Of a stretch of 46,926 nt of DNA, positions 25,653-35,443 are shown in pieces. The notes under the pieces are model-generated. The model searched no databases. It had not been told where the DNA came from and was given only the letters and a program-made list of their open reading frames with translations. The position numbers and the translations under genes were made by a program. The DNA is from Candidatus Aenigmatarchaeota archaeon (GTDB taxonomy: Archaea > Aenigmatarchaeota > Aenigmatarchaeia > QMZS01), in contig JAUVLW010000005.1 in assembly GCA_030600555.1 (NCBI GenBank), positions 1-46,926 on the forward strand. Reading direction: 5' to 3'. Numbering within the stretch: the first letter of the stretch is position 1; every line of letters starts with the position of its first letter.

Positions 25653-27881
25653 TTATACTGCGATAGGTCCTGATTTTTTCCCAATCAATAAATGCGCTGC
25701 TCCCACCCCTAAACCTACTGCCGCTAAACCTGCGCCAATTTCCAAAGCGCCTATTCCTTCCGGAAGTATTCCAGCTAAAGGAAATTTATCCTTATCTTTT
25801 GGTTGCATATCCACATAACCTGGAATTAATTTAGAATAATCTTTATTCAGATCAAATTCATCCAAAGGTTTTTTCAACACAACAGAGTCCACACTATTAT
25901 CTTCTGTTAGCCCCAAGTCTCTGGGGGTTTTAAATTGTTTCCCCTCTTCATCATACAAATCTTCAAAACCTATGGGTGGATATTTACTTTCAGGTCCAAA
26001 AATAACTATATCTTCAGGATTATCTATATATAAATGAGGGGCATATTGCGCAGACTCTGATGCTTCGGTCTGAACTTCTCTTTTTAATTTTTCAAATTCC
26101 GGTTGCGTATTATATAAATCCACTAAATAATTTGCAAATGGACCTTTTTCTTTGCCCTCAAAACCAGTTGCTTTGCAAAAATAAACTAATTTAACATGCT
26201 CACCCAAAGCCTCAGTTAAAGGATTTTCTTTTGATGTGTGTATTGTTCTTTTTACTGAAATTAAATGTTCGGGCTCAGGATCATCATCAACACTTACATA
26301 AACCAATTCCGGAAGTATTGACTGATAGGTATATACACCTGAAAGCCCCCACACAGCAAGATAAGTTTCAGGTAGATAAATTTTTCCTTTTTCCAGCACT
26401 CCATCATCCTGATAATCTTTTATTAAACAAGTTCGGTTTTTATACATATTGTTCATTATTATTAAATTGGTCTTATCCGGGAAGGGTATTGGCTTATCCA
26501 AATCCAACGGAACTTCTTCAAAACCATTAACCTTCTGCAGAATCCCCGTCAAAGTATTCAGGTATAATAAATTATAAGTATTATCATAATCTTTATCAGA
26601 TTCTGTCCCCTTAAACCAATCCGGATAACCAAAATTATCCGCTTCTCCATGCACCTGAAAATCATCTTTATAATACACATCATTCGGATTATCAAATGGA
26701 TCTAATCCCAACATCCTTCGATTCTTCCCTATGATATCGCTATAATAAATAACTTTATCTGTCACTCTAATCCCTTTGGTGTTTTCCCAAAAAACCGCTT
26801 TTTCAGCTGCGGTATAATCTTCAGGATTTTCAGGCACATTAAAAAGATTTCCAACATAAGTGGGACGCGAATCAGTAAATTCAAGTTTATTCCCATAATT
26901 ATCATAAAGCACTTCTGGAACTTTCAATGCATGATTTTTTATTGTGGAGGTCTCTTTTAACCCTTTACCCTGATTATACATAAGACCTAAGGTTTCTATC
27001 TTGCCATCCCCGTCTGTATCCAAACCTATTAAATAAGGGGATATCTCCGGATGCTCAAATGATGAAGCTGCTGACCACACCCCAAGGTCTAAATCCGAGA
27101 CAGATATCCGGTCAAAATAAGTTAATTGATTATCCATAATAATTTTTCCAAAATTACTCTCATCAATATTGGTCTGTTTTATACCCATTTTTAAGTTCTC
27201 TGTAACTTCATCGGGTGGTTTTATTAATTCCTCCTGAAGTTTGTATTCTCGGTCAAATCCGCGACAATTATCCAATATTTCAGAAGGAGTAACCATATTA
27301 AAAAAATGATTGGTATCATCAAAAGGGTCAGCTTCGTCCCCCGGGAAACCTAAATTTATGGCTTCATAACTATTTTCAGCAACAACAGGTGCTGCCACTA
27401 AAGATGCTGCAAGAGCAACCGGGAGTGCTTTCTTTCCAAAGTTTTTAAGTTTACTAAGATAACTGACTTTTTCTTCTGTTTGAAATTCAAAGAATTTTTT
27501 TAGGTTAATATTTTGGTAAGGATTTTGGTTTTCCTGCATTACTCCACCCATATTATTGAAAAAATATCCTGTTCTCTTCAAAGCATCCTCATAATTTTCA
27601 GGCATTGTATCTAAATCCACATTATCTTTTATCGGGTTTTTATAAAAATTTATTAAATCTTCTTCTGAAACCCCTTTTGCAAATAATTTTGTTAATTGAT
27701 TTGTATCATAATCTGAATGAACATAATCTGAAACGGGCATTCCTCTATTCTTTGCGTACTGTCCTGTTTCTTTCACCATTTCGATTGCTCTTGGGTCTGA
27801 CACTTCCTTTCCAGATTGCATTAAATATCTGTTTGTTTCTGCTATTTGGGTGTCAACTCCTTCCAATAAGCTAGGTTTCAT
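25653..27881 (-). CDS. Large hypothetical exported or membrane-anchored protein, 742 residues
   Basis: No family is recognised. The first 145 residues look cytosolic and charged. A signal-anchor-like hydrophobic run lies near 150-168 (ALPVALAASLVAAPVVA) after a Lys-rich stretch, and a second helix lies near 710-735 before the C-terminus. Between them is an acidic, mostly beta-looking region with a calcium-loop-like DTDGDGKIE. The likely layout is a long outer domain between two membrane segments. There is no other gene in its operon. A hairpin lies about 55-80 bases upstream of the start. Confidence 0.6.
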   Translation of the reverse strand: MKPSLLEGVDTQIAETNRYLMQSGKEVSDPRAIEMVKETGQYAKNRGMPVSDYVHSDYDTNQLTKLFAKGVSEEDLINFYKNPIKDNVDLDTMPENYEDALKRTGYFFNNMGGVMQENQNPYQNINLKKFFEFQTEEKVSYLSKLKNFGKKALPVALAASLVAAPVVAENSYEAINLGFPGDEADPFDDTNHFFNMVTPSEILDNCRGFDREYKLQEELIKPPDEVTENLKMGIKQTNIDESNFGKIIMDNQLTYFDRISVSDLDLGVWSAASSFEHPEISPYLIGLDTDGDGKIETLGLMYNQGKGLKETSTIKNHALKVPEVLYDNYGNKLEFTDSRPTYVGNLFNVPENPEDYTAAEKAVFWENTKGIRVTDKVIYYSDIIGKNRRMLGLDPFDNPNDVYYKDDFQVHGEADNFGYPDWFKGTESDKDYDNTYNLLYLNTLTGILQKVNGFEEVPLDLDKPIPFPDKTNLIIMNNMYKNRTCLIKDYQDDGVLEKGKIYLPETYLAVWGLSGVYTYQSILPELVYVSVDDDPEPEHLISVKRTIHTSKENPLTEALGEHVKLVYFCKATGFEGKEKGPFANYLVDLYNTQPEFEKLKREVQTEASESAQYAPHLYIDNPEDIVIFGPESKYPPIGFEDLYDEEGKQFKTPRDLGLTEDNSVDSVVLKKPLDEFDLNKDYSKLIPGYVDMQPKDKDKFPLAGILPEGIGALEIGAGLAAVGLGVGAAHLLIGKKSGPIAV

Positions 27882-27933
27882 AACTACTTTTTAGTGAAAG
27901 ACTAAATACCTTTATTTCATAAAGTTAGACAAT

Positions 27934-27960
27934 CGACGAATTATACTTAGTCATTCGTCG
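27934..27960. promoter_or_regulatory. Inverted repeat upstream of the 742-residue gene
   Basis: CGACGAAT (27934-27941) and ATTCGTCG (27953-27960) form perfect 8-bp arms with an 11-base loop. The element sits in a 234-base gap between divergent genes, beyond the AT-rich promoter of the leftward gene. It could be an operator or a hairpin; it is not followed by an unambiguous T-run. Confidence 0.4.
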
Positions 27961-28115
27961 TTAATTTTTAAGTTTTCATCAAAAAGATTGGTTTTCCATA
28001 AATTACCCGCAACAAATTCCGCAAAATAAGACCTCATTTAAACCGGAAAATGATAATCAAGTCACCTCATTCCTTAATAAATAATTTAAAGACTAATTAA
28101 TTTAGTGATATACAC

Positions 28116-28346
28116 ATGGTAGAATTTGAAACACTGAAAAGTGAAGAAATGAAATTCGGAACAAATAACTTCATAGAGATATCAAAGAAGATGGCAAAAG
28201 GTGAAGATGGAGAAAATGAATTCTTGCAGATTTCAAGAGGCTATTCTCTTCCAGACGGAACCAAAAGATACAAGAAATCAATAGCGATTCCAGTGGACAA
28301 CGAAGAACTAATAAATTTCATAGCAACAAAACTAAAAGAAATGTAA
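28116..28346 (+). CDS. Small conserved-looking protein, possible PC4-like fold
   Basis: This 76-residue protein is charged and has no Cys or membrane segment. The pattern of strands ending in a C-terminal helix (ELINFIATKLKEM), with FLQISRGYSLPDG before it, loosely recalls PC4-type ssDNA-binding domains. I treat that as a weak guess. Its own AT-rich upstream region implies a separate promoter. Confidence 0.5.
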   Translation: MVEFETLKSEEMKFGTNNFIEISKKMAKGEDGENEFLQISRGYSLPDGTKRYKKSIAIPVDNEELINFIATKLKEM

Positions 28347-28394
28347 TTACCAGTTTTAATTTTTATTTTTTATTATATATAATCTTAATATATA

Positions 28395-30311
28395 ATGGGC
28401 AAGATACTTAATAAAAAAAATATTTTTTTCCCAGACCAAGAATTCAAAAAAAAAGCTTTGCTCAATAAAAATTCAATTTATAAAGAATCACTTAAAAATC
28501 CCACAAAATTCTGGGCAAATATTGCCAAAGACTTGCATTGGTTTAACAAACCAAAAAAAACTTTTGTTCACAAACCCCCATACTTCCAATGGTTCGCAGG
28601 AGGAAAAATTAATATCAGTTACAATTGCCTTGATAAAAATCTTGAAGAAAGAAGGAACAAAGTTGCTCTGATTTGGGAACCTGAACCTCTGGAAGAAAGA
28701 GAAAGGATACTTACTTATTATGAATTATACAGGCAGGTAAACAAATTTTCAAATGCTCTTAAACAACTCGGTGTTAAAAAAGGCGATGTTGTTGGAATTT
28801 ATATGCCTATGCTTCCTGAAACAATAATTGCAATGCTTGCCTGCGCAAGAATCGGAGCAGTCCATGCAGTTGTATTCTCCGCATTCTCGGCCAACGCATT
28901 AAAAGTCAGGCTTGAAGGCACAAAAGCAAAAATACTTATAACAGCGGATGGTTATTACAGAAGAGGGAAAATTGTAAATTTAAAAGACAACGCGGATGAA
29001 GGAATTAAAGGCACAAATGTAAAAAAGGTTGTGGTTGTAAAAAGAGCCGGCAACCAAATCAAATTTAAAAAAGGAAATGATTACTACTGGAGTGAATTAA
29101 CTGAAAACCAAAAAGATTATTGCGAAGCCGCAAAGATGAATTCCGAAGATACTTTATTCATATTATTCACCAGCGGTTCAACAGGAAAACCAAAAGGAAT
29201 AATCCACACCTGCGGAGGTTATACTGTGCAGGCATATGCAACCTCAAAGTTTATTTTTGATTTAAAAGACGATGATATATTTTGGAGCACCGCTGATTTA
29301 GGCTGGATAACAGGTCACACTTATTCCTGTTACGGTCCTTTATTAAATGGAACCACCTTTGTGCTTTATGAAGGTGTGCCAGGTTACCCTGAACCAAACC
29401 AATGGTGCAAAACAATTGAAAAATATGGTGTTACTACATTTTACACAGCCCCAACAGCAATAAGGATGTTTGAAAAAGAAATGAAAACAATAAAAGAGAA
29501 AATGAGCACTTTGCAATTAATAGCCTCAGTTGGAGAACCAATAAATGAAGAAGCATGGAAATGGTATTTTAATCAGGTTGGAAAAGGAAACTGCCCTGTT
29601 TTAGATACCTGGTGGCAGACTGAAACCGGAGGTATTTTAATAACAAGTCTTCCTGGAATAGGTCCATTTAAACCAACATTCACAGGCATGCCTTTCCCTG
29701 GAATCAGAATAGATATACTCAATAAAGAAGGAAAACCAGTAAAAGCAAATGAAAAAGGTAACCTTGTGATTCTTCCTCCTTTTAGTCCAGGAATGTTGAG
29801 AGGAGTTTACAAAAATCCAAAAAAATATCAGGATACTTATTTCGGAACCTATGGAAATAAAATATATTTCACAAGCGATGTCGCTTATAGAGATGAAAAG
29901 GGTTTGATAAGAATTGTTGGGAGAGCCGATGATGTGATTAAAGTTGCGGGTCACAGGATTTCCACAGGGGAACTTGAAAATATAATTGATTCTTATAACA
30001 AAGTAAGCGAATGCGCAGTCATAGGAATTCCTCATGAGATTAAAGGCGAGGTCCCTCTTGCTTTTGTTGTTCTAAAAACTGGAAAACCCGGTGATGGGAT
30101 GAAAAAAGAAATAGTGCAACAGGTTGAAAAAGGAATTGGGAAAATCGCAAGACCTGCGGAAATTTATTTTGTAAACGAACTTCCAAAAACCAGAAGCGGG
30201 AAAATAATGAGGAGGATTTTGAGGAAATTATTCTCCAAAGAAGATATGGGAGACTTAAGCACTCTTGCAAACCCTGAGAGCGTTGAAGAACTTAAGAAAA
30301 TCATTCAATGA
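28395..30311 (+). CDS. acs: Acetyl-CoA synthetase, AMP-forming
   Basis: The enzyme activates acetate to acetyl-CoA with ATP. Motifs seen are the P-loop-like FTSGSTGKPKG, WWQTETGG, the hinge region SDVAYRDEKGLIRIVGRADDVIKVAG (split blocks), and the acetylatable lysine motif PKTRSGKIMRRILRK near the C-terminus. Length (638) is normal for acetyl-CoA synthetases and longer than most acyl-CoA ligases. It has its own promoter and no operon partner. Propionate is an alternative substrate. Confidence 0.92.
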   Translation: MGKILNKKNIFFPDQEFKKKALLNKNSIYKESLKNPTKFWANIAKDLHWFNKPKKTFVHKPPYFQWFAGGKINISYNCLDKNLEERRNKVALIWEPEPLEERERILTYYELYRQVNKFSNALKQLGVKKGDVVGIYMPMLPETIIAMLACARIGAVHAVVFSAFSANALKVRLEGTKAKILITADGYYRRGKIVNLKDNADEGIKGTNVKKVVVVKRAGNQIKFKKGNDYYWSELTENQKDYCEAAKMNSEDTLFILFTSGSTGKPKGIIHTCGGYTVQAYATSKFIFDLKDDDIFWSTADLGWITGHTYSCYGPLLNGTTFVLYEGVPGYPEPNQWCKTIEKYGVTTFYTAPTAIRMFEKEMKTIKEKMSTLQLIASVGEPINEEAWKWYFNQVGKGNCPVLDTWWQTETGGILITSLPGIGPFKPTFTGMPFPGIRIDILNKEGKPVKANEKGNLVILPPFSPGMLRGVYKNPKKYQDTYFGTYGNKIYFTSDVAYRDEKGLIRIVGRADDVIKVAGHRISTGELENIIDSYNKVSECAVIGIPHEIKGEVPLAFVVLKTGKPGDGMKKEIVQQVEKGIGKIARPAEIYFVNELPKTRSGKIMRRILRKLFSKEDMGDLSTLANPESVEELKKIIQ

Positions 30312-30409
30312 TTTATAATTCTGCTAGTAATTTATTATTTATTTAGCTTATTTAATAATATATCCTTCCACTGGGAGAAAATTTTAAAAATTAAATTATA
30401 TGCTCATAT

Positions 30410-30429
30410 AAATTTAACTAGCTAAATTT
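30410..30429. terminator. AT-rich dyad between convergent acs and the pilin operon
   Basis: AAATTTA and TAAATTT surround a six-base centre in the 147-base gap where acs and the leftward pilin operon meet tail to tail. It may serve both transcripts as an archaeal termination region, but it is weak and purely AT. Confidence 0.25.
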
Positions 30430-30458
30430 AAAACAAAAGATTACTTTGTTTCTAAAAT

Positions 30459-30863
30459 CTAATTTGTCAAAATAATCTTGTTTCCAATATCCTCAAACCT
30501 TATTATCAATATTCCTTTGGTATTATCAAAACTGGATTCCACCACATAACCGTCGTAAGTGCCTGCAAGAGTTGCGGGGTTTACCGCAGAAATATCCCCA
30601 TCTAGAGTATAACATATAAAATCTTTTGCAAATCTTTCTCCAGTTTTTGACCAGCAGATTTCTATATAAGTCTTCACCTGAGATTCTGAAAAAGAAGCGC
30701 TTGTCATATACTCAGTTTCGTGAGATTTTTCCCCATTCTCAAGATTCAACATTTCCTTTATCTGATCAGAAAATCCAAAAATAAGCCCAATCACAACTCC
30801 CGCTGCAACCAACAAAATAATCCAGCCAACTAATGTATCCAACGCCAAATCTCCTTTTTTCAT
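30459..30863 (-). CDS. Type IV pilin-like protein with class III signal peptide
   Basis: The N-terminus MKKGDLALDTLVGWIILL places a short basic leader before a Gly and a hydrophobic helix, the class III signal peptide cut by FlaK/PibD. The mature part is a short domain with one Cys pair (CWSKTGERFAKDFIC) and a beta-rich end. The ATG at 30863 overlaps the upstream stop by ATGA, so I prefer it to the track start at 30881. It is the last of a pilin-platform operon. Confidence 0.7.
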   Translation of the reverse strand: MKKGDLALDTLVGWIILLVAAGVVIGLIFGFSDQIKEMLNLENGEKSHETEYMTSASFSESQVKTYIEICWSKTGERFAKDFICYTLDGDISAVNPATLAGTYDGYVVESSFDNTKGILIIRFEDIGNKIILTN

Positions 30864-31402
30864 CCTTTCACCATAATACAATCATTTGTATAATCATAAT
30901 ATATTAATAATACTTTTTGAGTATTTATAATCCCTCCATCCACAGACCAGATTATCTGGTCCTTTGCTCCGCACCCATAATCAGAATTCTCTATGGAACT
31001 ACAATGGTCTTCTTTCACCAGAATATTGCTCACATTTCCTTCATCAACATTGGCCACAGTTTCAGTAAGCACTAATTCATAACAGGCATAATCTTTTTCC
31101 AAACGCAAATTTTCAACTTTATCCCAACAGGAAATTATATAAGATAATAGAATTCTGGACACTATCTTATTATCGCTTTCCTCTATTCTAAAAGTCTCCA
31201 AAGGTTTTCCATAAATGCAGATATCAGGAATTGAAGGATTCTCTGAAGAAGGCATTAAATTGGCTATCCTAATATAAGAACCGCAATATAACATGGTAAG
31301 ACTCTCCTGCAGAGTTCCTGTAATAAGACCAATAAATAATAACACGCCAGTAAGAGCAATTACCATCGCAACAACAACATCAATCCCAAGTCCCTTACCC
31401 AT
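30860..31402 (-). CDS. Type IV pilin-like protein, second of the operon
   Basis: The N-terminus MGKGLGIDVVVAMVIALTG is a class III-like leader plus hydrophobic helix. The globular part (about 150 residues) has several Cys (CGSY, CIYG, CWDK, CYEL, CSSIENSDYGCG), so disulfides are likely. It overlaps the upstream gene by eight bases and the downstream gene by ATGA. It is probably a minor pilin displayed with the others. Confidence 0.65.
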   Translation of the reverse strand: MGKGLGIDVVVAMVIALTGVLLFIGLITGTLQESLTMLYCGSYIRIANLMPSSENPSIPDICIYGKPLETFRIEESDNKIVSRILLSYIISCWDKVENLRLEKDYACYELVLTETVANVDEGNVSNILVKEDHCSSIENSDYGCGAKDQIIWSVDGGIINTQKVLLIYYDYTNDCIMVKG

Positions 31403-31790
31403 AATATCTATTTTCTATAATTACCTTATCTAATGTATAACTCACTATAATATAAACAGGTCCTGTTAAATCATCCATCTCAAGGTCATTAGAAGTAATC
31501 CTAAGAGGGTCGAGACGTTGCATTAATTCGGCTTTAGTCAATGTGCCCGTAAAATTCGCAAATATTTTAAAACAAAGAACGGTGTCATGACTTCCTTCAT
31601 TTTGTTCAGCGCAATCATAAATATATTTCTTTAAATCCAAAATAATATCATCTTTATCCCCCTTAAGTTCAATCTCATTTCCATTATCTACATGAATAAA
31701 AGAAGTTGCTATAGAGATAAGCACCAGCACAGCAAAAACACTTGCAACTAAGAACATTATTGTTTGCACTGAATATTCTTCTCCTTTCAT
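31395..31790 (-). CDS. Type IV pilin-like protein, directly coupled to the platform gene
   Basis: From ATG 31790 the product begins MKGEEYSVQTIMFLVASV, a class III-type leader and helix. The track start at 31907 lies well within the platform gene and adds non-pilin residues. The ATGA overlap with the platform stop supports this start. The 131-residue product has one Cys pair (CAEQNEGSHDTVLC) and a beta-rich end. Confidence 0.68.
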   Translation of the reverse strand: MKGEEYSVQTIMFLVASVFAVLVLISIATSFIHVDNGNEIELKGDKDDIILDLKKYIYDCAEQNEGSHDTVLCFKIFANFTGTLTKAELMQRLDPLRITSNDLEMDDLTGPVYIIVSYTLDKVIIENRYYG

Positions 31791-33865
31791 ACTGAACCCG
31801 AAATCTGCAAGACAATTGGCTGGAAGATCATAACCATAATTATCATTATTACTGAAAAGAATATAAGTGCAATTGTAAGGTTCCTTGATATTGTATAATC
31901 CCTGCAAACTTCATCAAATCCCCTATCAATCCCTACAATAAAAATGCACATTATCACAACAACTTCTATAAGATAGATTCCTATAGTCAACTCCAGAATA
32001 GTCGGAGGCATCACCTCTTCCAGTTTTATTAAATCCAGACCCTGAAACACAGTACTTCCCGACCCGCTGGAATACATTTTTTCCACCTTTGAAAGGGCAA
32101 AAGCAATACTCTGTAAAAGTTGAACAATTAAAACACCCGTGGCCGCAGAAATGCCTCCCATTAAAGGAGCGATGAATGTTGTCTGTGTTTTTAGATTGGT
32201 AACAACATCTTCAAGCAAATATTTTATCCTTGCCTCTATCTTTTCTGTTTTCTTCATGCTGCGAATAATACTTTTAATCGCTCCCGCAACAATCAGAGGT
32301 CCTTTTGTTAAAGAATCAGAAATAATACCCATTATATTTTTTATTGTTGAAGAAGGATAATCTTTCATTATCCCATATTTTTCATCAAATAAAGAACTCT
32401 TGAAAGTCATTGAAAGACGGGAAATACTGTTAAATACTCTGCTAAAAAATTCATAGACCGGTGTTTTTTTCCGGTTCATCCGGTCATATTTATTAAGAAC
32501 TTTTGGCAACGCAACTTCAATTGGGACATTTTGAGCCAGAGGATTCTGCAACTCAAACAAACCATCTATCATATTTGCCTCTGTCTTTTTTATATATTCC
32601 TCAAGTTGATAGCGATCCTTACTTGTAAAATAAGTATAAACAATTATCGCGCTTCCAATACCCCATATAATAAACATAGCGCTTAAAAGGTCCCACAAAA
32701 TATACTCTGACCCATATCTTGCCAGACAATATTCTTTCCATTGATCATCAGCAAAATCCCCTTCATAATTAGCATATATAAAATGCTGGTCAAACACAAC
32801 CTGACCTATATATAAAAGACCTGGAATGATTAAAATAGTCCCAATTAAAATCGCAGTCATCTTTATTGGCAGTTTTATGTTATATTTTCTTATCTCGATA
32901 AACTTGGCGGGTTTTATGCCTCCGGTTTTTGAAGAATGCGAAAATGCGCTTGGACGCCTTGAAACCAACCTATAAAGATACCACCATAGCAAAAAAGGCA
33001 ATATTATCGTATACCCGACTATAATATATATTGGATTCACCGAATCTGTTAAAAAAACGCTTATGATAGGGAACATTATCAAACCCATCAAAGGCAAAAT
33101 AATCCCAAAAGACATCAACATCATAGAAGGCATCTTTAAATCAACAGCATACTGTTCCATCCTTGTATAAGTATTCTTTAATGTCCTATCCAACGCCTCT
33201 TCCAGCAACTCGTGCTTTCTTTTCTCTGAAGAAGTCATTCCAACCATCTGCAGAGTAATTAAAGAAGTCACAAACTCTTCGTTCCATATCGTCCACTTCC
33301 GAGTATGCACTCCAATAGCTTCTCTGATACTAATATATTTACCCATATCCACATCCCAAATAATCTTTTTGTAATCTTCTCCTATAGGTCCATAACAATT
33401 CATTGCAGCAAACTCAACAGCTTTCTCAAAAACGGGATTCAAAGACAGATAAATAACCATATACAAAATTATATCAACCATCTCATTTCCAGCCCTTATA
33501 CGCACAACATCAGAATTAAATTTTGGATAAGAAAAAACATTGTAACCAATAAATAAAGGTATACCCATCACCACAAGCAGGTTAGTTGGAGATTCCAACA
33601 ACATAGCGAATGGAAACAGAAGCAAAAATGAAACAAGCATTGAGAAAATTAAAGCAGAAAAAACTTCATCAGAATTCACCTTGAGCCCGGACATAAAAAT
33701 TGCGTCATCCCATACTTTTCTCAAAAACTTCGGGGTTCTTAACTTTATATAAGTATGGGTAAACTTGCAAAAAGATTCGTATTTACCCAAAGTAAAAAAT
33801 TCAATTTCAACTTTTTCAAACCTTTTATAATATTCAGATTTTGGCAATGGGGTCTGGTCAACCAT
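31787..33865 (-). CDS. Tandem T2SF/TadC-type pilus platform membrane protein
   Basis: This 692-residue protein has two type II secretion F (GspF/TadC/ArlJ) domains separated by a multi-helix membrane region. A cytoplasmic N-terminal domain (about 1-85) precedes helices near 90-140. The first F domain (about 140-240) is followed by helices near 255-345, then helices near 340-410, a second F domain (about 430-600), and three C-terminal helices. Such proteins are the inner-membrane platform of archaeal type IV pili and archaella. No assembly ATPase adjoins it in this window. It heads an operon of three pilin-like genes joined by overlaps. Confidence 0.85.
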   Translation of the reverse strand: MVDQTPLPKSEYYKRFEKVEIEFFTLGKYESFCKFTHTYIKLRTPKFLRKVWDDAIFMSGLKVNSDEVFSALIFSMLVSFLLLFPFAMLLESPTNLLVVMGIPLFIGYNVFSYPKFNSDVVRIRAGNEMVDIILYMVIYLSLNPVFEKAVEFAAMNCYGPIGEDYKKIIWDVDMGKYISIREAIGVHTRKWTIWNEEFVTSLITLQMVGMTSSEKRKHELLEEALDRTLKNTYTRMEQYAVDLKMPSMMLMSFGIILPLMGLIMFPIISVFLTDSVNPIYIIVGYTIILPFLLWWYLYRLVSRRPSAFSHSSKTGGIKPAKFIEIRKYNIKLPIKMTAILIGTILIIPGLLYIGQVVFDQHFIYANYEGDFADDQWKEYCLARYGSEYILWDLLSAMFIIWGIGSAIIVYTYFTSKDRYQLEEYIKKTEANMIDGLFELQNPLAQNVPIEVALPKVLNKYDRMNRKKTPVYEFFSRVFNSISRLSMTFKSSLFDEKYGIMKDYPSSTIKNIMGIISDSLTKGPLIVAGAIKSIIRSMKKTEKIEARIKYLLEDVVTNLKTQTTFIAPLMGGISAATGVLIVQLLQSIAFALSKVEKMYSSGSGSTVFQGLDLIKLEEVMPPTILELTIGIYLIEVVVIMCIFIVGIDRGFDEVCRDYTISRNLTIALIFFSVIMIIMVMIFQPIVLQISGSV

Positions 33866-33917
33866 AATTAACTAGTTTTTACAAAGTACCATATTATTTA
33901 TAAATAAGAGTTATATT

Positions 33918-34514
33918 ATGAAAAAGGGTCAAATGAGTTTAGAAATGGTTATTGGACTCGTAATTCTGCTGGTAGTCGCAGGTGTTATAATAAGTTTATT
34001 ACTGTACTACATAAGTCCTGACAGGATGCCAAGCGCTGCGGGAGAATTAGAAATGAGAGAATTCCTTGATAAATGCGAGGGATACTGTAAAGAAAGTTCG
34101 AGTCTCAACTACTGCACCCATTATTTTGGGCAGGACATACCTGTTACCAGAGTTGATTGGGACGGGGACGGAGAAGAAAACGAATTGATAACTATAGGCA
34201 AAAAAGTGCAATGGGATGTATGCGAAGACAGGATTTATTGTTTCCTTGTTGCGCCATGCGCAAGATTCGGCGATGTTCCAATGAAAGGTTGCGCAAATCA
34301 ACTATGCCAAGCAGGATACACAAAATATGAGAACTTTACTCTTGCCACAAGATATGTAACCCAGGAATTAGATGTAGTGCCAACAAAAGATATAGAATGC
34401 GGAGAATCTTTAGAAGAACTTCCTCTAGAGTCTAATTGGTTCACAAGATACTTCAATGCAACTATTAATAATGGCACACACCAGATACCTCTTTGTGATT
34501 ACTACAGAAATTAA
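33918..34514 (+). CDS. Type IV pilin with class III signal peptide, cysteine-rich
   Basis: MKKGQMSLEMVIGLVILLVV is a textbook class III signal peptide (KKG then QMSLE). The globular part holds about ten Cys and an acidic DWDGDGEENEL loop that could bind calcium. It is a clear paralogue of the pilin at 39773-40741 over the first 140 residues (shared WDVCE-RIYCF and KGCA--LCQA). It is divergent from the platform gene. Confidence 0.82.
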   Translation: MKKGQMSLEMVIGLVILLVVAGVIISLLLYYISPDRMPSAAGELEMREFLDKCEGYCKESSSLNYCTHYFGQDIPVTRVDWDGDGEENELITIGKKVQWDVCEDRIYCFLVAPCARFGDVPMKGCANQLCQAGYTKYENFTLATRYVTQELDVVPTKDIECGESLEELPLESNWFTRYFNATINNGTHQIPLCDYYRN

Positions 34515-34544
34515 TTTTTATTTTCTATTTATTTAAACTATATT

Positions 34545-35030
34545 ATGAAAGGTATCTCTGAAGAATTCATATATCTGGTTGTAATTGTTCTTGCCATTTT
34601 CACCTTACTTGCATTTCTAACAACACAAAGCTTATTGAAAGAGACCGAAACAGAACAAACTGTTGGTCTCAGGTTCCTAAGAGAAGAAGGAAACCTCGCA
34701 ATATTTTCTTTATTCAATAACAAAGTTGACTTCGTGGAGAAACCTTATATAGAAACAGTTATAGATGCAGTTCTTTCAAAACACCAGAGAAATGATCCAA
34801 CAGAACAATATAAAGCATTCTATGGAATTGGTGTAGGCACACTAAACAACACAGAAATAATTCCTTCTTTATTTGAAAATTATATGCCTGGTAAATGGAA
34901 ACTTGAAGTAATTACCCCAAATAGAACTGTTGAATATGGGTTTCTTTCAGGAGAACCCAGATATGTCTATAAGCAATTGATACCTGTGCCTGAACAGAGG
35001 ATTGGATTGGTAATTTTGTATTTTGGATAA
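34545..35030 (+). CDS. Minor pilin-like protein
   Basis: MKGISEEFIYLVVIVLAIFTLL is a short class III-like leader with the hydrophobic helix. The rest (about 130 residues) has no Cys and a mixed strand pattern. It lies 30 bases after the Cys-rich pilin and is probably in one transcript with it. Confidence 0.65.
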   Translation: MKGISEEFIYLVVIVLAIFTLLAFLTTQSLLKETETEQTVGLRFLREEGNLAIFSLFNNKVDFVEKPYIETVIDAVLSKHQRNDPTEQYKAFYGIGVGTLNNTEIIPSLFENYMPGKWKLEVITPNRTVEYGFLSGEPRYVYKQLIPVPEQRIGLVILYFG

Positions 35031-35126
35031 ATTTTTGAATGTAATTTATAAATTAATACCTTTATATTTAGTGACTGGTGAAATTTAAACCAAAATATCA
35101 AATATATTTATTAAAACAATATAATT

Positions 35127-35285
35127 ATGAATAAAAAAAATAAGACCTTATTAACAATATCTTTAATCACTATTTTAACAAGCATTGTGTTAATTCAATT
35201 TTTAAATTTTAACCCTTATGCTGTTTTTTTAATAACCGCTATTTTATTGGGATTAATTCTAACCAGAGCATTATCATTGCCTTAA
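35127..35285 (+). CDS. Small two-helix membrane protein, 52 residues
   Basis: An ORF missed by the track opens with MNKKNKTLLTISLITILTS and has two hydrophobic helices separated by NFNPYA. It starts about 96 bases after the pilin gene and has an AT-rich upstream region. Positive residues precede helix 1, so the N-terminus is inside. No function can be given, and short hydrophobic ORFs in AT-rich DNA can be chance. Confidence 0.4.
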   Translation: MNKKNKTLLTISLITILTSIVLIQFLNFNPYAVFLITAILLGLILTRALSLP

Positions 35286-35443
35286 TTTTAAACAATTCAA
35301 ATAAGTTTTATTTCTTAGATAATTTAATACCAAGATGATATCTTTATTAACCTAAGTTTTACATTTACTAATTTTTGATAAATGTTGATTACCTAAAATT
35401 ATTCAAAATATCCAGTGCATCAAAAAAATCTAACTGTAAGGTA

